Origin: Kutzneria buriramensis
GTDB taxonomy: Bacteria; Actinomycetota; Actinomycetes; Mycobacteriales; Pseudonocardiaceae
Assembly: GCF_003387475.1 (NCBI RefSeq)
Contig: NZ_QUNO01000020.1
Span: forward strand, 124,001 to 188,000
Length of the DNA stretch: 64,000 nt
Direction: 5' to 3'
The notes under the pieces were generated by a model. It saw nothing but the letters and a program-made list of their open reading frames with translations. It was not told the origin of the DNA and made no database searches. Positions 7,869-15,922 of this stretch are shown here, one piece after another; positions within the stretch are counted from its first letter, which is position 1; each line of letters begins with the position of its first letter. The translations under genes were made by a program, and so were the position numbers.

Positions 7869-8552
7869 CTATCCGATCGGCTCCGGGAGCAGCTGGACGC
7901 GATATTCGCAGCGGATGGTGTCACCAGTGGCCGGATCGCCGAGCTCGACGCGCCAGGCCGGCGCGAACTGGTCGACGCCCTCGTGCATGGGGATGGTGCC
8001 CGACAGCAGGACCGTGCCGGGTGCCAGGAGATCCCGCTTTCGTAGCACCTCCAGCCAGTAATGCGGCGTCAGCAACTCGGCGAGCGTGCCGCGCTGGATC
8101 TCCGTCCAGGTGTCGCCGTCGCCGACCCAGGCCGTCAGCGTCAGGTCGTCGATGCGGTCGGCGACGTCGGCGAGCCGCCAAGCCTTGCGCCCCACCACGT
8201 CCGGCCCGGCCTGCTTGCTCCAGGCGACGCCGTGCACCTCCAGGTCGCGGTCGGTGTGGTCGCAGGCGACGGTCAGCAGCACATCGTCGTCGGTGACGAC
8301 CAGCGCCCACTCCGCCTCGCCGGAGGTGCGGCCGTGCTGCGCCGGCACGGTGTCGGCCTGGCTCACCAGGTACGGCGCGACGGGGTAGAGGCTGGGGGTC
8401 GTGCTCGGCGCCGGCACGCCCAGCGCGGCCAGCTCCGCGACGTGGGCGGCGACGTCGTCCTGGCTGCGCCCGGCGTAGCCGCCGTTCAGCGCGGACCGCA
8501 CCTCGACTGCCGCTTTCTGCCCGTCGACCAGCTCGAACGTCAGCTCGGTCAC
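7869..8552 (-). CDS. DUF2848 family protein (FAH-fold-like)
   Basis: A 227-residue protein beginning VTELTFELVDGQK from a GTG at 8552 with GGGAGGA 5 nt upstream. The sequence matches the DUF2848 pattern as I know it: an N-terminal beta strand region, SLYPVAPYLVSQADTVPAQH, then GEAEWALVV and a C-terminal LAPGTVLLSGTIPMHEGV. The last segment resembles fumarylacetoacetate-hydrolase folds, so a hydrolase or decarboxylase acting on an organic acid is plausible. It is divergent, across 45 nt, from an MHS-family symporter; the shared promoter implies that the transporter imports its substrate or precursor. Confidence 0.8.
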   Translation of the reverse strand: MTELTFELVDGQKAAVEVRSALNGGYAGRSQDDVAAHVAELAALGVPAPSTTPSLYPVAPYLVSQADTVPAQHGRTSGEAEWALVVTDDDVLLTVACDHTDRDLEVHGVAWSKQAGPDVVGRKAWRLADVADRIDDLTLTAWVGDGDTWTEIQRGTLAELLTPHYWLEVLRKRDLLAPGTVLLSGTIPMHEGVDQFAPAWRVELGDPATGDTIRCEYRVQLLPEPIG

Positions 8553-8576
8553 GTGTCCTCCCTTGCGCATACGAGT

Positions 8577-8584
8577 TGTATACA
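8577..8584. promoter_or_regulatory. TGTATACA palindrome in the DUF2848/MHS divergent promoter
   Basis: A perfect 8-bp palindrome inside GTTGTATACATAG, in the 45-nt gap between two divergent genes. GntR/FadR-type repressors bind TNGTNNNACNA-like sites, so this may be an operator; no such regulator gene is adjacent. The AT-rich stretch may also hold promoter elements. Confidence 0.4.
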
Positions 8585-8597
8585 TAGAATATGCCAC

Positions 8598-9872
8598 ATG
8601 GCTGACGTGGTGGTGGACCGGCGTTCCCTCTGGCGCGCGTTCGCGGCGAGCCTGTCCGGCACGTCGCTGGAGTGGTACGACTTCGCCGCCTACTCGGTCG
8701 CCGCCGCGACGATCTTCGGCCACCTGTTCTTCCCCGGCGGCGACCCGCTGACCGCCACCATGCTGGCCTTCTCCACGTACGCCGTCGGCTACGTGGCCCG
8801 CCCGGTCGGCGGCGTGGTGTTCGGCCGGCTCGGCGACGTGATCGGCCGCAAGCGGGTGCTGGTGGCCACCCTGCTGCTGACCGGATTCGCGACCGTCCTC
8901 ATCGGAGTGCTGCCGACGTACGCCGACATCGGCGGCACGGCGGCGATCCTGCTGGTGTGCCTGCGTTTCGCGCAGGGCGTGGGCATCGGCGGCGAGTGGG
9001 GCGGCGCGGTGCTGCTGTCCAGCGAGTTCGGCTCGCCGGGGCGGCGCGGGTTCTGGGCGTCGGCGGCGCAGGTCGGTCCGCCGGTGGGAAACCTGTTGGC
9101 CAACGGCGTGTTGGCGATCCTCGGGGTGGCGCTGACCGAGACGCAGTTCGAGTCGTGGGGCTGGCGGGTGGCGTTCCTGTTGTCCGCCTTGCTGATCGGC
9201 TTCGGCCTGTGGATCCGGGTCCGTCTGGAGGAGACGCCGATCTTCCAGGAGTTGGCCGCTCGCGACGAGAGGCCCAGCGCGCCGGTGACGGAGCTGTTCC
9301 GGCACGAGGGTCGCGGGCTGCTCGCCGCCGTGCTGGCTCGGGTCTGCCCGGACGTGCACTACGCGTTGTTCACGGTGTTCGTGCTGACCTACATCCAGCA
9401 GCTGGGCATGCCCCGCGCGGTCGGCATGGCGGCGGTGCTGGTGGGTTCCGCGGTGCAGGTGGTGGCGATTCCCGCCTTCGGTGCGCTGTCCGATCGGATC
9501 AACCGTCGCAAGGTGTACCTCGTCGCGGCGCTGGCCGCGGCGGTCTGGCCGCTGGTGTTCTTTCCTCTGGTGGCGGGGAAATCGGTGGCGTGGGTGTTCT
9601 TCGGGGTGATCGTCGCGCTGGTGATCCACTCGGCCATGTACGGCCCGCAGGGCGCCTTCGTCGCCGAGCAGTTCTCCGTCCGGCTGCGGTACACCGGCAG
9701 CTCGCTGGCGTACACGCTGGCCGGCGTCATCGGCGGCGCGCCCGCCCCGCTGCTGTTCACCGCGCTGCTGGCCTGGACCGGCACCTGGCCCGCGCTGGCC
9801 ACGTATGTCGCGGTCACGGCGGTGATCACCGTGATCGGGCTGGCCATCGGGCGCGACGCGCCGGGGGAGTAG
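8598..9872 (+). CDS. MHS-family metabolite:H+ symporter (MFS)
   Basis: A 424-residue twelve-helix permease. The N-terminus SGTSLEWYDFAAYSVAAA is the hallmark of the metabolite:H+ symporter branch (ProP, KgtP, ShiA relatives). The loop 2-3 motif GRLGDVIGRKRVL and RFAQGVGIGGEWGGAVLL follow. The two halves and the second DRINRRKVY loop are intact, and the length is normal. The start is the ATG at 8598; the longer upstream frame crosses the neighbouring gene. The substrate is probably a carboxylate processed by the divergent DUF2848 protein. Confidence 0.9.
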   Translation: MADVVVDRRSLWRAFAASLSGTSLEWYDFAAYSVAAATIFGHLFFPGGDPLTATMLAFSTYAVGYVARPVGGVVFGRLGDVIGRKRVLVATLLLTGFATVLIGVLPTYADIGGTAAILLVCLRFAQGVGIGGEWGGAVLLSSEFGSPGRRGFWASAAQVGPPVGNLLANGVLAILGVALTETQFESWGWRVAFLLSALLIGFGLWIRVRLEETPIFQELAARDERPSAPVTELFRHEGRGLLAAVLARVCPDVHYALFTVFVLTYIQQLGMPRAVGMAAVLVGSAVQVVAIPAFGALSDRINRRKVYLVAALAAAVWPLVFFPLVAGKSVAWVFFGVIVALVIHSAMYGPQGAFVAEQFSVRLRYTGSSLAYTLAGVIGGAPAPLLFTALLAWTGTWPALATYVAVTAVITVIGLAIGRDAPGE

Positions 9873-9953
9873 CCCCCATTACCTGTCGCGTAATCGCCAA
9901 GCTCCCCGCCGGCGGCCAGGATTGCTCTCGTCGAACCGAGGAGGGGACGAGAG

Positions 9954-10805
9954 ATGCCTTACCTGAACGCCAACGGCACGCAGCTGTTCTACCGCGACTG
10001 GGGCACCGGGCGGCCGGTCGTGTTCGTGACGAGCTGGGCGCTGAGCAGCATCATGTGGCAGCAGCAGATGCAGCACTTCGCCGAGAACGGGTTCCGCGCC
10101 GTCGGTTACGACCGGCGGGGACACGGCCGGTCGGACGACCCCGGCGCCGGCTACGACTTCGACACCCTCGCCGACGACCTGGCGGCGCTGATCGAGCACC
10201 TCGACCTCGCCGACGTGACGCTGGTCGGGCACTCGATGGGCGGCGGCGAGATCGTGCGCTACCTGACCCGGCACGGCGACGACCGTGTCGCCAAGATCGT
10301 GCTGGTCGGGTCGACCGTGCCGTGCCTGGGGCAGCTACCCGACAACCCCGACGGCGTGCCCGCGGCGGCCAGCGACCAGCTGCTGGCGCGGCTGCGGGTC
10401 GACTTCGGCGGCTGGATCGACGAGAACGCCGGCGCGTTCTTCGGCGACGGCCTGCCCGGCTGTGAGGTGCCCAAGGCGACCAGGGACTGGACGGTCCGCG
10501 ACTGCATGAGCGTGAACCTGAACGCCGCCATCGCTTGCACCGCCACGAATGTCGCCGCCGACTTCCGGCCGGAGCTAGCCAAGATCACCGTGCCGGCGCT
10601 GGTCGTGCACGGCGACCACGACGCCTCGGCCCCGTTGGAACTGACCGGCCGCGTCACCGCCGACCTGATCCCCGACGCCGAGCTCAAGGTCTACGCCAAC
10701 ACCGCCCACGCGATCTACTTGACCCACACCGAGCAGCTCAACGCCGATCTCCTGGACTTCGTGAGTCGGGCGACCTCACCCCGCGCGGCACAAGCACTGT
10801 CATAA
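9954..10805 (+). CDS. Alpha/beta hydrolase (non-heme chloroperoxidase-like)
   Basis: A 283-residue hydrolase of the cofactor-free haloperoxidase/esterase type, beginning MPYLNANGTQLFYRDWGTG. It has the nucleophile elbow GHSMGG, an earlier GYDRRGHGRSD, the acid in HGDHDASAP and the catalytic His in ANTAHAIYLTH, so the triad is complete. It has a GAGGGGACGAG ribosome region before the ATG and an ATTAC-N7-GTAAT inverted repeat at 9878-9894 in the upstream gap. Its last 68 nt overlap the end of the TrpC-like gene on the other strand. Cytoplasmic esterase or lactonase activity is likely; the substrate is unknown. Confidence 0.88.
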   Translation: MPYLNANGTQLFYRDWGTGRPVVFVTSWALSSIMWQQQMQHFAENGFRAVGYDRRGHGRSDDPGAGYDFDTLADDLAALIEHLDLADVTLVGHSMGGGEIVRYLTRHGDDRVAKIVLVGSTVPCLGQLPDNPDGVPAAASDQLLARLRVDFGGWIDENAGAFFGDGLPGCEVPKATRDWTVRDCMSVNLNAAIACTATNVAADFRPELAKITVPALVVHGDHDASAPLELTGRVTADLIPDAELKVYANTAHAIYLTHTEQLNADLLDFVSRATSPRAAQALS

Positions 10806-11412
10806 CGGGGCCTTCGCCCAGGAGGACGACGTCGGCGCCGGCCGGCGCGAGGGTGATCGTCAGTGGCGGCAGGAGCGCGGCGACGCGGGCGGAGTCGACG
10901 AGGTTGAGGGCGACCAGCTCGGCGCCGATGTCGCCGGCGCGAACCGCGTCCTCGGTGCTGTAGGCCTCGACCACCGGGGTCATGCCGATGTCGCGGACGA
11001 GTTGGTAGAGGGCGACGAGCTCGCGGTCGCTCAGCACTGCCGGTAGCAGCGAAAGGGCGTCGGCGCCGAAGGCGCGGGCCTCCCAAACCTGGTAGTCGGT
11101 GACGACGATGTCCCGTTGCAGCAGGGGAATCTCCACGACCGGCCGCACCCGGAGCAGATCGATGACGTCGCCGTGATGGCGTTCGGTCACAACGCTCACC
11201 GCTGCGCAGCCTCGAGCGGCGTGGCGGGCGGCCTGGTCGGGGTGGTTGGCCTCGCACACCACGGCCGTGCGGCGGGCGTGGCAGGCGGCGGCGAAGTCGC
11301 GGACAGGCGGGGCGTCGGTGGTCAGCGCCTTCATCTGCTCCAGCGAGAAGTCGGCCTGGCGGTCGGCGGTGTCGTGATGTGCCTCCGCGACAAGCGTTTC
11401 CAGCGTGGTCAT
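10738..11412 (-). CDS. Degenerate indole-3-glycerol-phosphate synthase (TrpC)-like protein
   Basis: A 224-residue TIM-barrel-like protein, shorter than true TrpC (about 260). The overall order is TrpC-like: an N-terminal helix, IPLLQRDIVVTDYQVWEARAF (compare IPVLRKDFI-D-YQ-EA), ADALSLLPAVL, PVVEAYSTEDAVRAGDIGA and VALNL. However, the first-strand E-K-x-S-P-S motif is replaced by CEANHPD at residues 53-59, and the RKDF lysine position reads QRDI at 99-102. The key catalytic lysines are therefore missing and it should not be housekeeping TrpC. The ATG overlaps the stop of the MurC-like gene (ATGA), implying translational coupling. The last roughly 20 residues lie antisense to the hydrolase gene and look like run-through. 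Confidence 0.72.
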   Translation of the reverse strand: MTTLETLVAEAHHDTADRQADFSLEQMKALTTDAPPVRDFAAACHARRTAVVCEANHPDQAARHAARGCAAVSVVTERHHGDVIDLLRVRPVVEIPLLQRDIVVTDYQVWEARAFGADALSLLPAVLSDRELVALYQLVRDIGMTPVVEAYSTEDAVRAGDIGAELVALNLVDSARVAALLPPLTITLAPAGADVVLLGEGPVMTVLVPRGVRSPDSRSPGDRR

Positions 11413-12752
11413 CCCGACCTCCGGAGCGCGTCGAGTATCTGGTCGGCAATGGCGGACACCGCCGGCGCGCCCAGCGTGACGACGAGGTCGCCGGGACGGG
11501 CCCGCCGCGCGACCTCGTCCGACACCGCCGACCAGTCGTCCACATAGGACTTTGCGGCGCTCGGCAGTGGCACGGCCCGGGTGAGGGAGGCGCCGTCCGG
11601 TCCGGGGCCGGCCGGGGCGAAGACGCTGGTCACCACCACCTGGTCGGCCAGGGCGAGCGCCGCGGCCATCTCGTCCTGGAAGTCGCGGAGCCGATACGTG
11701 CGGCAGGGCTGGCAGACGGCGAGCAACCGGCCGTCGCCGGCCAGGTCGCGCATGGTCCGCAGCGACGCCTCCATGGAAGTGTGGTGGCAGGCGTAGTCGT
11801 CGTACACCCGCACGCCGCCGCCGATGCCCTTGAGCTCGAACCGCCGGCCCACGCCCGGATACTCGGCGAGGCCGGCGACGACCGTGTCCACCGGTCGGCC
11901 GAGGCGAACCGCGGCCAGCAGCGCGGCGGCGGAATTCAGCCCGAGATGGTTGCCCGGCACGGGAAGCTCGACCTCATGGTGGTTGCCGCCGAGAAGCGCT
12001 CGATAGCGGACACCGTTGACGCCGGAGGAAAGACCGGTCACTCGCAGATCGGCGTCCGGGTCAAGGCCGTAGGTGTGCACGGGAACGTCCACGCGGGCGG
12101 CGAGATCGCGGCAGCGGGGATCATCGGCACAGGTCACCAGGAACCCGCTCACCCGGCGGCAGAACTCCAGGAACGTGTCCCGCAACTCGGCCATGTCCCC
12201 GTACGTGTCGAGGTGATCGGAGTCGATGTTGGTGACGATGGCGGCATGCGGCGAGAAGTTCAGGAACGACCGGTCGCTCTCGTCGGCCTCGACCACGAAG
12301 GTGCCGTCGCCGTAACCCGCGTTGCCGATGCCGGTGATCTCGCCGCCGACCACGAACGGCACGTCGAAGCCGAGCGCGGCGACGGCCATCGCGGTGGTGC
12401 TGGTCTTGCCGTGAGTCCCGGCCACGGCAAGGACTTCGTGCCCACGCATGGCGATCGCCAGCGCCTCGGCGCGATGCAGCACTTGCAACCCCAGGCGCCG
12501 GGCCTCGACCAGCTCGGCATGGTCGTCCGGAATCGACGTCGAATACACCACCGTGTCCGCCCCGTGGACGTTCGAGGCGTCGTGTCCCGTGTGGACGGTG
12601 CCGCCGAGCCTGCGCAGCCGATCCAGCGTGGGATCGGCGCGAAGCTCGCTGCCGGACACGGGAATCCCCATGTGCAGCAACAGTTCCGTCAGACCGGTCA
12701 TGCCGACGCCGCCGCAGCCGACCAGATGCACCCGCCCGAGTCCTCTGTCCAT
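11409..12752 (-). CDS. MurC-like UDP-N-acetylmuramate--amino acid ligase paralogue
   Basis: A 447-residue Mur ligase. The N-terminal Rossmann part has HLVGCGGVGMTGLTELLL. The ATP site is GTHGKTSTT at residues 112-120, and the central domain has VVEADESDRSFL and TNIDSDH. The C-terminal domain has GVGRRFELKG and then DDYACHHT at 318-325, where canonical MurC has DDYAHHPTE. The fold and ATPase core are intact but the substrate-side motif is altered, and the gene sits outside any dcw cluster, so it is probably a specialised paralogue. It is coupled by ATGA overlap to the TrpC-like gene; the VanY-type gene lies 67 nt upstream on the same strand. Ligation of another amino acid or another acyl substrate is inference. 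Confidence 0.82.
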   Translation of the reverse strand: MDRGLGRVHLVGCGGVGMTGLTELLLHMGIPVSGSELRADPTLDRLRRLGGTVHTGHDASNVHGADTVVYSTSIPDDHAELVEARRLGLQVLHRAEALAIAMRGHEVLAVAGTHGKTSTTAMAVAALGFDVPFVVGGEITGIGNAGYGDGTFVVEADESDRSFLNFSPHAAIVTNIDSDHLDTYGDMAELRDTFLEFCRRVSGFLVTCADDPRCRDLAARVDVPVHTYGLDPDADLRVTGLSSGVNGVRYRALLGGNHHEVELPVPGNHLGLNSAAALLAAVRLGRPVDTVVAGLAEYPGVGRRFELKGIGGGVRVYDDYACHHTSMEASLRTMRDLAGDGRLLAVCQPCRTYRLRDFQDEMAAALALADQVVVTSVFAPAGPGPDGASLTRAVPLPSAAKSYVDDWSAVSDEVARRARPGDLVVTLGAPAVSAIADQILDALRRSG

Positions 12753-12770
12753 GACCCCACGCTGAGCGCC

Positions 12771-12788
12771 CGATGTGCGAGCACATCG
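12771..12788. promoter_or_regulatory. Perfect palindrome upstream of the MurC-like gene
   Basis: CGATGTGC-GA-GCACATCG, with two 8-bp arms, sits 18 nt upstream of the MurC-like start and 31 nt downstream of the VanY stop. No T run follows, so an operator is more likely than an intrinsic terminator. The cognate regulator is unknown. Confidence 0.45.
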
Positions 12789-12819
12789 CCCGGACTGTGC
12801 CAGTTGTGTGACGGGCGGC

Positions 12820-13368
12820 TCAGCTTGCGGCGTCGGGCAGCGGCTGTGGGCAGGTCAGCCCCGGCGCCACCACCAGCTCGAAGTGCCACATCTCGTTCGC
12901 GTACGCCTGGCACAGCCCGTAGTCCGCGCCGTGCCGCTGCAACCAGTCGTCGGCGTTGGTCGGACCGATGTCCACCGCCTTGCCGGTGATGTGGTGCGAC
13001 GCGTCCGGCGTGGCGACGTGCTTGCGCGCCTCATTCATGCCGCCGTACGTCCGGACGGCGTCGTCGAGCAGCTGCTGCTGGTACGCCTTGCTGCGCCACC
13101 CCGACGTCACCCGCATGGTGATCCCCTTCGCCGCCGCGTCGGTGGCGGCCTTCTGCACGGCGTCCAGCAGCCCCGCGTCGAGCTTGGCGATGGCCGGCAG
13201 CCCGGTGTCGAACGGGCTGATGCCGGCGTCGTCCGCGATCACGCCGTCGGCCGCGCCGAGCGGGCCGTCGGTCGTCGTGTCGGTCGGTCCGGGCCGACCG
13301 ACGGCCCGTCCGCCGCAGCCGCCGACGAGCAGCGCCAGCAGTACAACAGCAACCAACCGCAGTGCCAT
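12820..13368 (-). CDS. VanY-type D-alanyl-D-alanine carboxypeptidase lipoprotein (M15)
   Basis: A 182-residue protein. Residues 1-17 are a signal peptide ending in the lipobox LLVGGC (Cys18), so it is tethered to the outer face of the membrane. The M15B zinc peptidase motifs are complete: TSGWRSKAYQ, then SHHITGKAVD (residues 124-133; zinc His and Asp) and EMWHFE (His162). It should trim the terminal D-Ala of peptidoglycan stem peptides. Its position beside a MurC paralogue suggests a cell-wall-modification module. The ATG at 13368 follows GGGGAT. Confidence 0.9.
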   Translation of the reverse strand: MALRLVAVVLLALLVGGCGGRAVGRPGPTDTTTDGPLGAADGVIADDAGISPFDTGLPAIAKLDAGLLDAVQKAATDAAAKGITMRVTSGWRSKAYQQQLLDDAVRTYGGMNEARKHVATPDASHHITGKAVDIGPTNADDWLQRHGADYGLCQAYANEMWHFELVVAPGLTCPQPLPDAAS

Positions 13369-13686
13369 GGTGTTATCCCCTCACCGATCCGTGAGAGGAC
13401 AAGGCTCTGCCGACTATGTGACGGTTCCGTGCGCGCCGACCGACAAGCCGTTGACGGCTCGACACGGGAGCAAGATCACACGGCGGTCGCCGTGCGGGGA
13501 AACCGGTCAGATGGTGAGGGGGTCTCGCAGCTGGTCGGTGATGACACGACCCGGATAACCGGACAGGCCCGGAAATTCAGACAGGCTCGGCGCACAGATT
13601 CGCCGAGCCCGTCTTCCCCTCACTGTTTTCTCTCCCCCGCGGACAGTTCCCCGTCCGAGACCAAGGATGCGCCATACTCGCTGCCG
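13369..13686. other. Intergenic region without a gene (318 nt)
   Basis: It separates the divergent VanY-type gene and the sensor operon, so it should carry both promoters. I see one weak inverted repeat (CTCAC-N6-GTGAG, 13380-13395) just upstream of the VanY start. I see no convincing ORF, RNA gene or strong hairpin. Confidence 0.5.
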
Positions 13687-14832
13687 ATGGTGTCGGGTGA
13701 ACACCCCACAAGGGGCGCGGTGGAGCGGCAGCTGATGCGCGCGGCGTTGCGCATCCTCGCCGGGGCAAGGCTTGCGGTCGCGCTGGTGGCCGGCCTGCTC
13801 GGCATCATGTCCGCGCCCAGCGCCCACCAGACGCAGACGGTTGTGATCATCATCGCGGTGACGGCCTGGAGCGCGCTGTACGCCAGATGGCTGTGGCGCG
13901 ACCCGCCGGTGGGGCTGGCCTGGGCGGACGCGGCGGTGCTGGCGGCGATCGGGCTGTTCCAGCCGTGGACGGTGCCGGTGGTGTCGGTGGCCAACGGCCA
14001 GGGCTGGGTGATCACGCTGGTGTCGGTGGCGGTCGTCTTCCACCAGTGGCACACGAAGCCGGCGACCGGCCTGGTGACGGCGCTGATCGTGACGGCGGCG
14101 TTCCTGCTCGGCGCGTGGTGGACGGCGCCGGCGCTGTGGGTCGGTGCGGCGGCGATCGGGGCCTGGACGCCGGTGCAGGCGGTGCTGTCCCGCGTGCTGG
14201 TGACGTTGCTGCTGCTGGGTGCGCGGACCGCCGACGCGCAGGAGGCCCGGGCGGAGGCCGCGCGGCGCGAGGCGCTGGTGGCCGAGGCGGTCCGTGCGGA
14301 CGAGCGCGTGCACATCGCGACCCTGCACGACACGGCGGCGACGACGTTGCTGATGGTGGGGCTGGGTGAGGTTGGCTCGAATCAGGCGTGGGTGCGGGGC
14401 CAGGCCCGCCGCGACCTGACGGCGCTGGTCACCGACACCGACCCCACGCCCGAGTACGGCGACGTCATGCCGGGTCTGCTGGACGTGATCGGGACCGGTC
14501 GGCTGGCGGTCGACCTGTCCGCGCCGGACGTGCTGCCGCTGCCGTCGGCCGTCGGAACGGCGGTGCTGGGGGCGCTGCGGGAGGCGCTGAACAACGTGGC
14601 CAGGCACTCGGGCGAGCAGAAGGCGTCGGTGACCGTCACCGACGAGGGCGGTCGGGTGGCGGTGGTGATCGCCGATCGCGGCCGCGGCTTCAAAGCGGAG
14701 GCGGTGCCGGCACAGCGGCGCGGCGTCGCCAATTCGATCGTCGACCGGCTGGCCGCCGCGGGCGGCCGAGCCGTGATCACGTCCGCGCCGGGCGAAGGCA
14801 CGACCGTGCGGCTGGAGTGGGACCGTGGCTGA
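13687..14832 (+). CDS. NarL-type membrane sensor histidine kinase
   Basis: 381 residues. The N-terminal half is about five to six transmembrane helices (about residues 20-180) without a periplasmic sensor loop. The dimerisation/His region follows, with IATLHDTAATTLLMV (phospho-acceptor His). The C-terminal HATPase_c has LREALNNVARHSG (N box) and a DRGRGF G box, with GEGTTVRLEW at the end. The ATG at 13687 was chosen because upstream sequence in the same frame is not protein-like. Its stop overlaps the next sensor gene by 8 nt, and a LuxR-type response regulator follows. The signal is unknown. Confidence 0.87.
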   Translation: MVSGEHPTRGAVERQLMRAALRILAGARLAVALVAGLLGIMSAPSAHQTQTVVIIIAVTAWSALYARWLWRDPPVGLAWADAAVLAAIGLFQPWTVPVVSVANGQGWVITLVSVAVVFHQWHTKPATGLVTALIVTAAFLLGAWWTAPALWVGAAAIGAWTPVQAVLSRVLVTLLLLGARTADAQEARAEAARREALVAEAVRADERVHIATLHDTAATTLLMVGLGEVGSNQAWVRGQARRDLTALVTDTDPTPEYGDVMPGLLDVIGTGRLAVDLSAPDVLPLPSAVGTAVLGALREALNNVARHSGEQKASVTVTDEGGRVAVVIADRGRGFKAEAVPAQRRGVANSIVDRLAAAGGRAVITSAPGEGTTVRLEWDRG

Positions 14833-15922
14833 CTCCCGCGCGACCATGGCGCGCCTGCGCGGCCAGCTCCGGCTGGCCGTCCTGATCATCGCCGTCGCCG
14901 ACCTGGCCGCGTTGGACCTGCCGGCCATGGTCACCCACCTCGACGTCTACCGGGTCGCCTGGCTGGTTGTCGCCTGCTACCTGGTGCTGGTCGCGATCCT
15001 GGCCACCGAGGCCGTGCTGATCTCGCGCCGGCGGTCGTGGGGCGTCTGGCGGTGGCCGGCGCTCGGCCTGACGCTCGCGGTGTCGGTGCTGGTCAACGCC
15101 CTGATCCCGGCGGCCGAGGTGCCCGGCTACGCGAACTGGACGATCGACGGCATCGGCTGGGTCGCCATCCTGCTGCTGATGGACCTGCACCTGGGCGTGC
15201 TGCTCGGGGTGCTCGCGGCGCACTTCGCCACCAGCTTCGTGCACCTGGCCGTGGCCGGCGCCTTCGCGCCGATCGCCGTGATCAACGTGGGCACCGACAT
15301 CGTCACCATCGGCGCGTTCCAGGTGACGGCCGGCGCCGCGACGTGGATGCTCCGGTACGCGGCGACATCCGCCGCGCGTGCCACCGAGGCCGAGGAGGCC
15401 GTGCGGGCGGCGGAAAGCATCGCCGAACGTGTGCACGATGACCGCCGGCGTCGGTCGCAGCAGCTCGACGCCGAGGTGCGCCCGCTACTGACCGGCCTCG
15501 CCGACGGCAGCCTGGACCCGGCCGCGGAGCAGACCCGCCGCGACTGCGCGATCGCCGCCGCTCGCATGCGCCGGCTGTTCGCCGAGGGCGACGACGTGGA
15601 CGACCGCCTGCTGCACGAGTTGAAGGCCTGCGTGGATGTCGCCGAGCGGCGCGGGGTGCTCGTGGACCTGGCGACGCAGGGGAGTTGGCCCGGGCTGCCG
15701 CTGGACGTGCGGCGCGGCCTGACCGAGGCGCCGGTGCGGGTGCTGAGCACGGCCCGCAACTGGGCGCGGGTTACGGTTCTGGGCACGGATTCGGGGGTCT
15801 CGGTCAGCGTGGTCGCCGACGCCGTGGCGGCGGGCATCCCGGCCGAGGCCGACGGGGCTGTGATGATCACCACCGTGGAGGACGAGGACCGCCTGTGGGT
15901 GCGAGCGACGTGGCAGAGCTGA
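14825..15922 (+). CDS. Second membrane sensor protein, HATPase degenerate
   Basis: A 365-residue protein from a GTG that overlaps the previous stop. About five to six transmembrane helices occupy residues 12-185, then a helical stretch with AERVHDDRRRRSQQLDAEVR that looks like a NarL-type dimerisation/phospho-acceptor helix. The C-terminal about 110 residues occupy the place of HATPase_c but lack a recognisable N box or G box. It resembles the preceding kinase in layout and may form a heteromeric receptor with it. It overlaps the response-regulator gene by 28 nt. The catalytic loss is an interpretation from missing motifs. Confidence 0.75.
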   Translation: MADSRATMARLRGQLRLAVLIIAVADLAALDLPAMVTHLDVYRVAWLVVACYLVLVAILATEAVLISRRRSWGVWRWPALGLTLAVSVLVNALIPAAEVPGYANWTIDGIGWVAILLLMDLHLGVLLGVLAAHFATSFVHLAVAGAFAPIAVINVGTDIVTIGAFQVTAGAATWMLRYAATSAARATEAEEAVRAAESIAERVHDDRRRRSQQLDAEVRPLLTGLADGSLDPAAEQTRRDCAIAAARMRRLFAEGDDVDDRLLHELKACVDVAERRGVLVDLATQGSWPGLPLDVRRGLTEAPVRVLSTARNWARVTVLGTDSGVSVSVVADAVAAGIPAEADGAVMITTVEDEDRLWVRATWQS

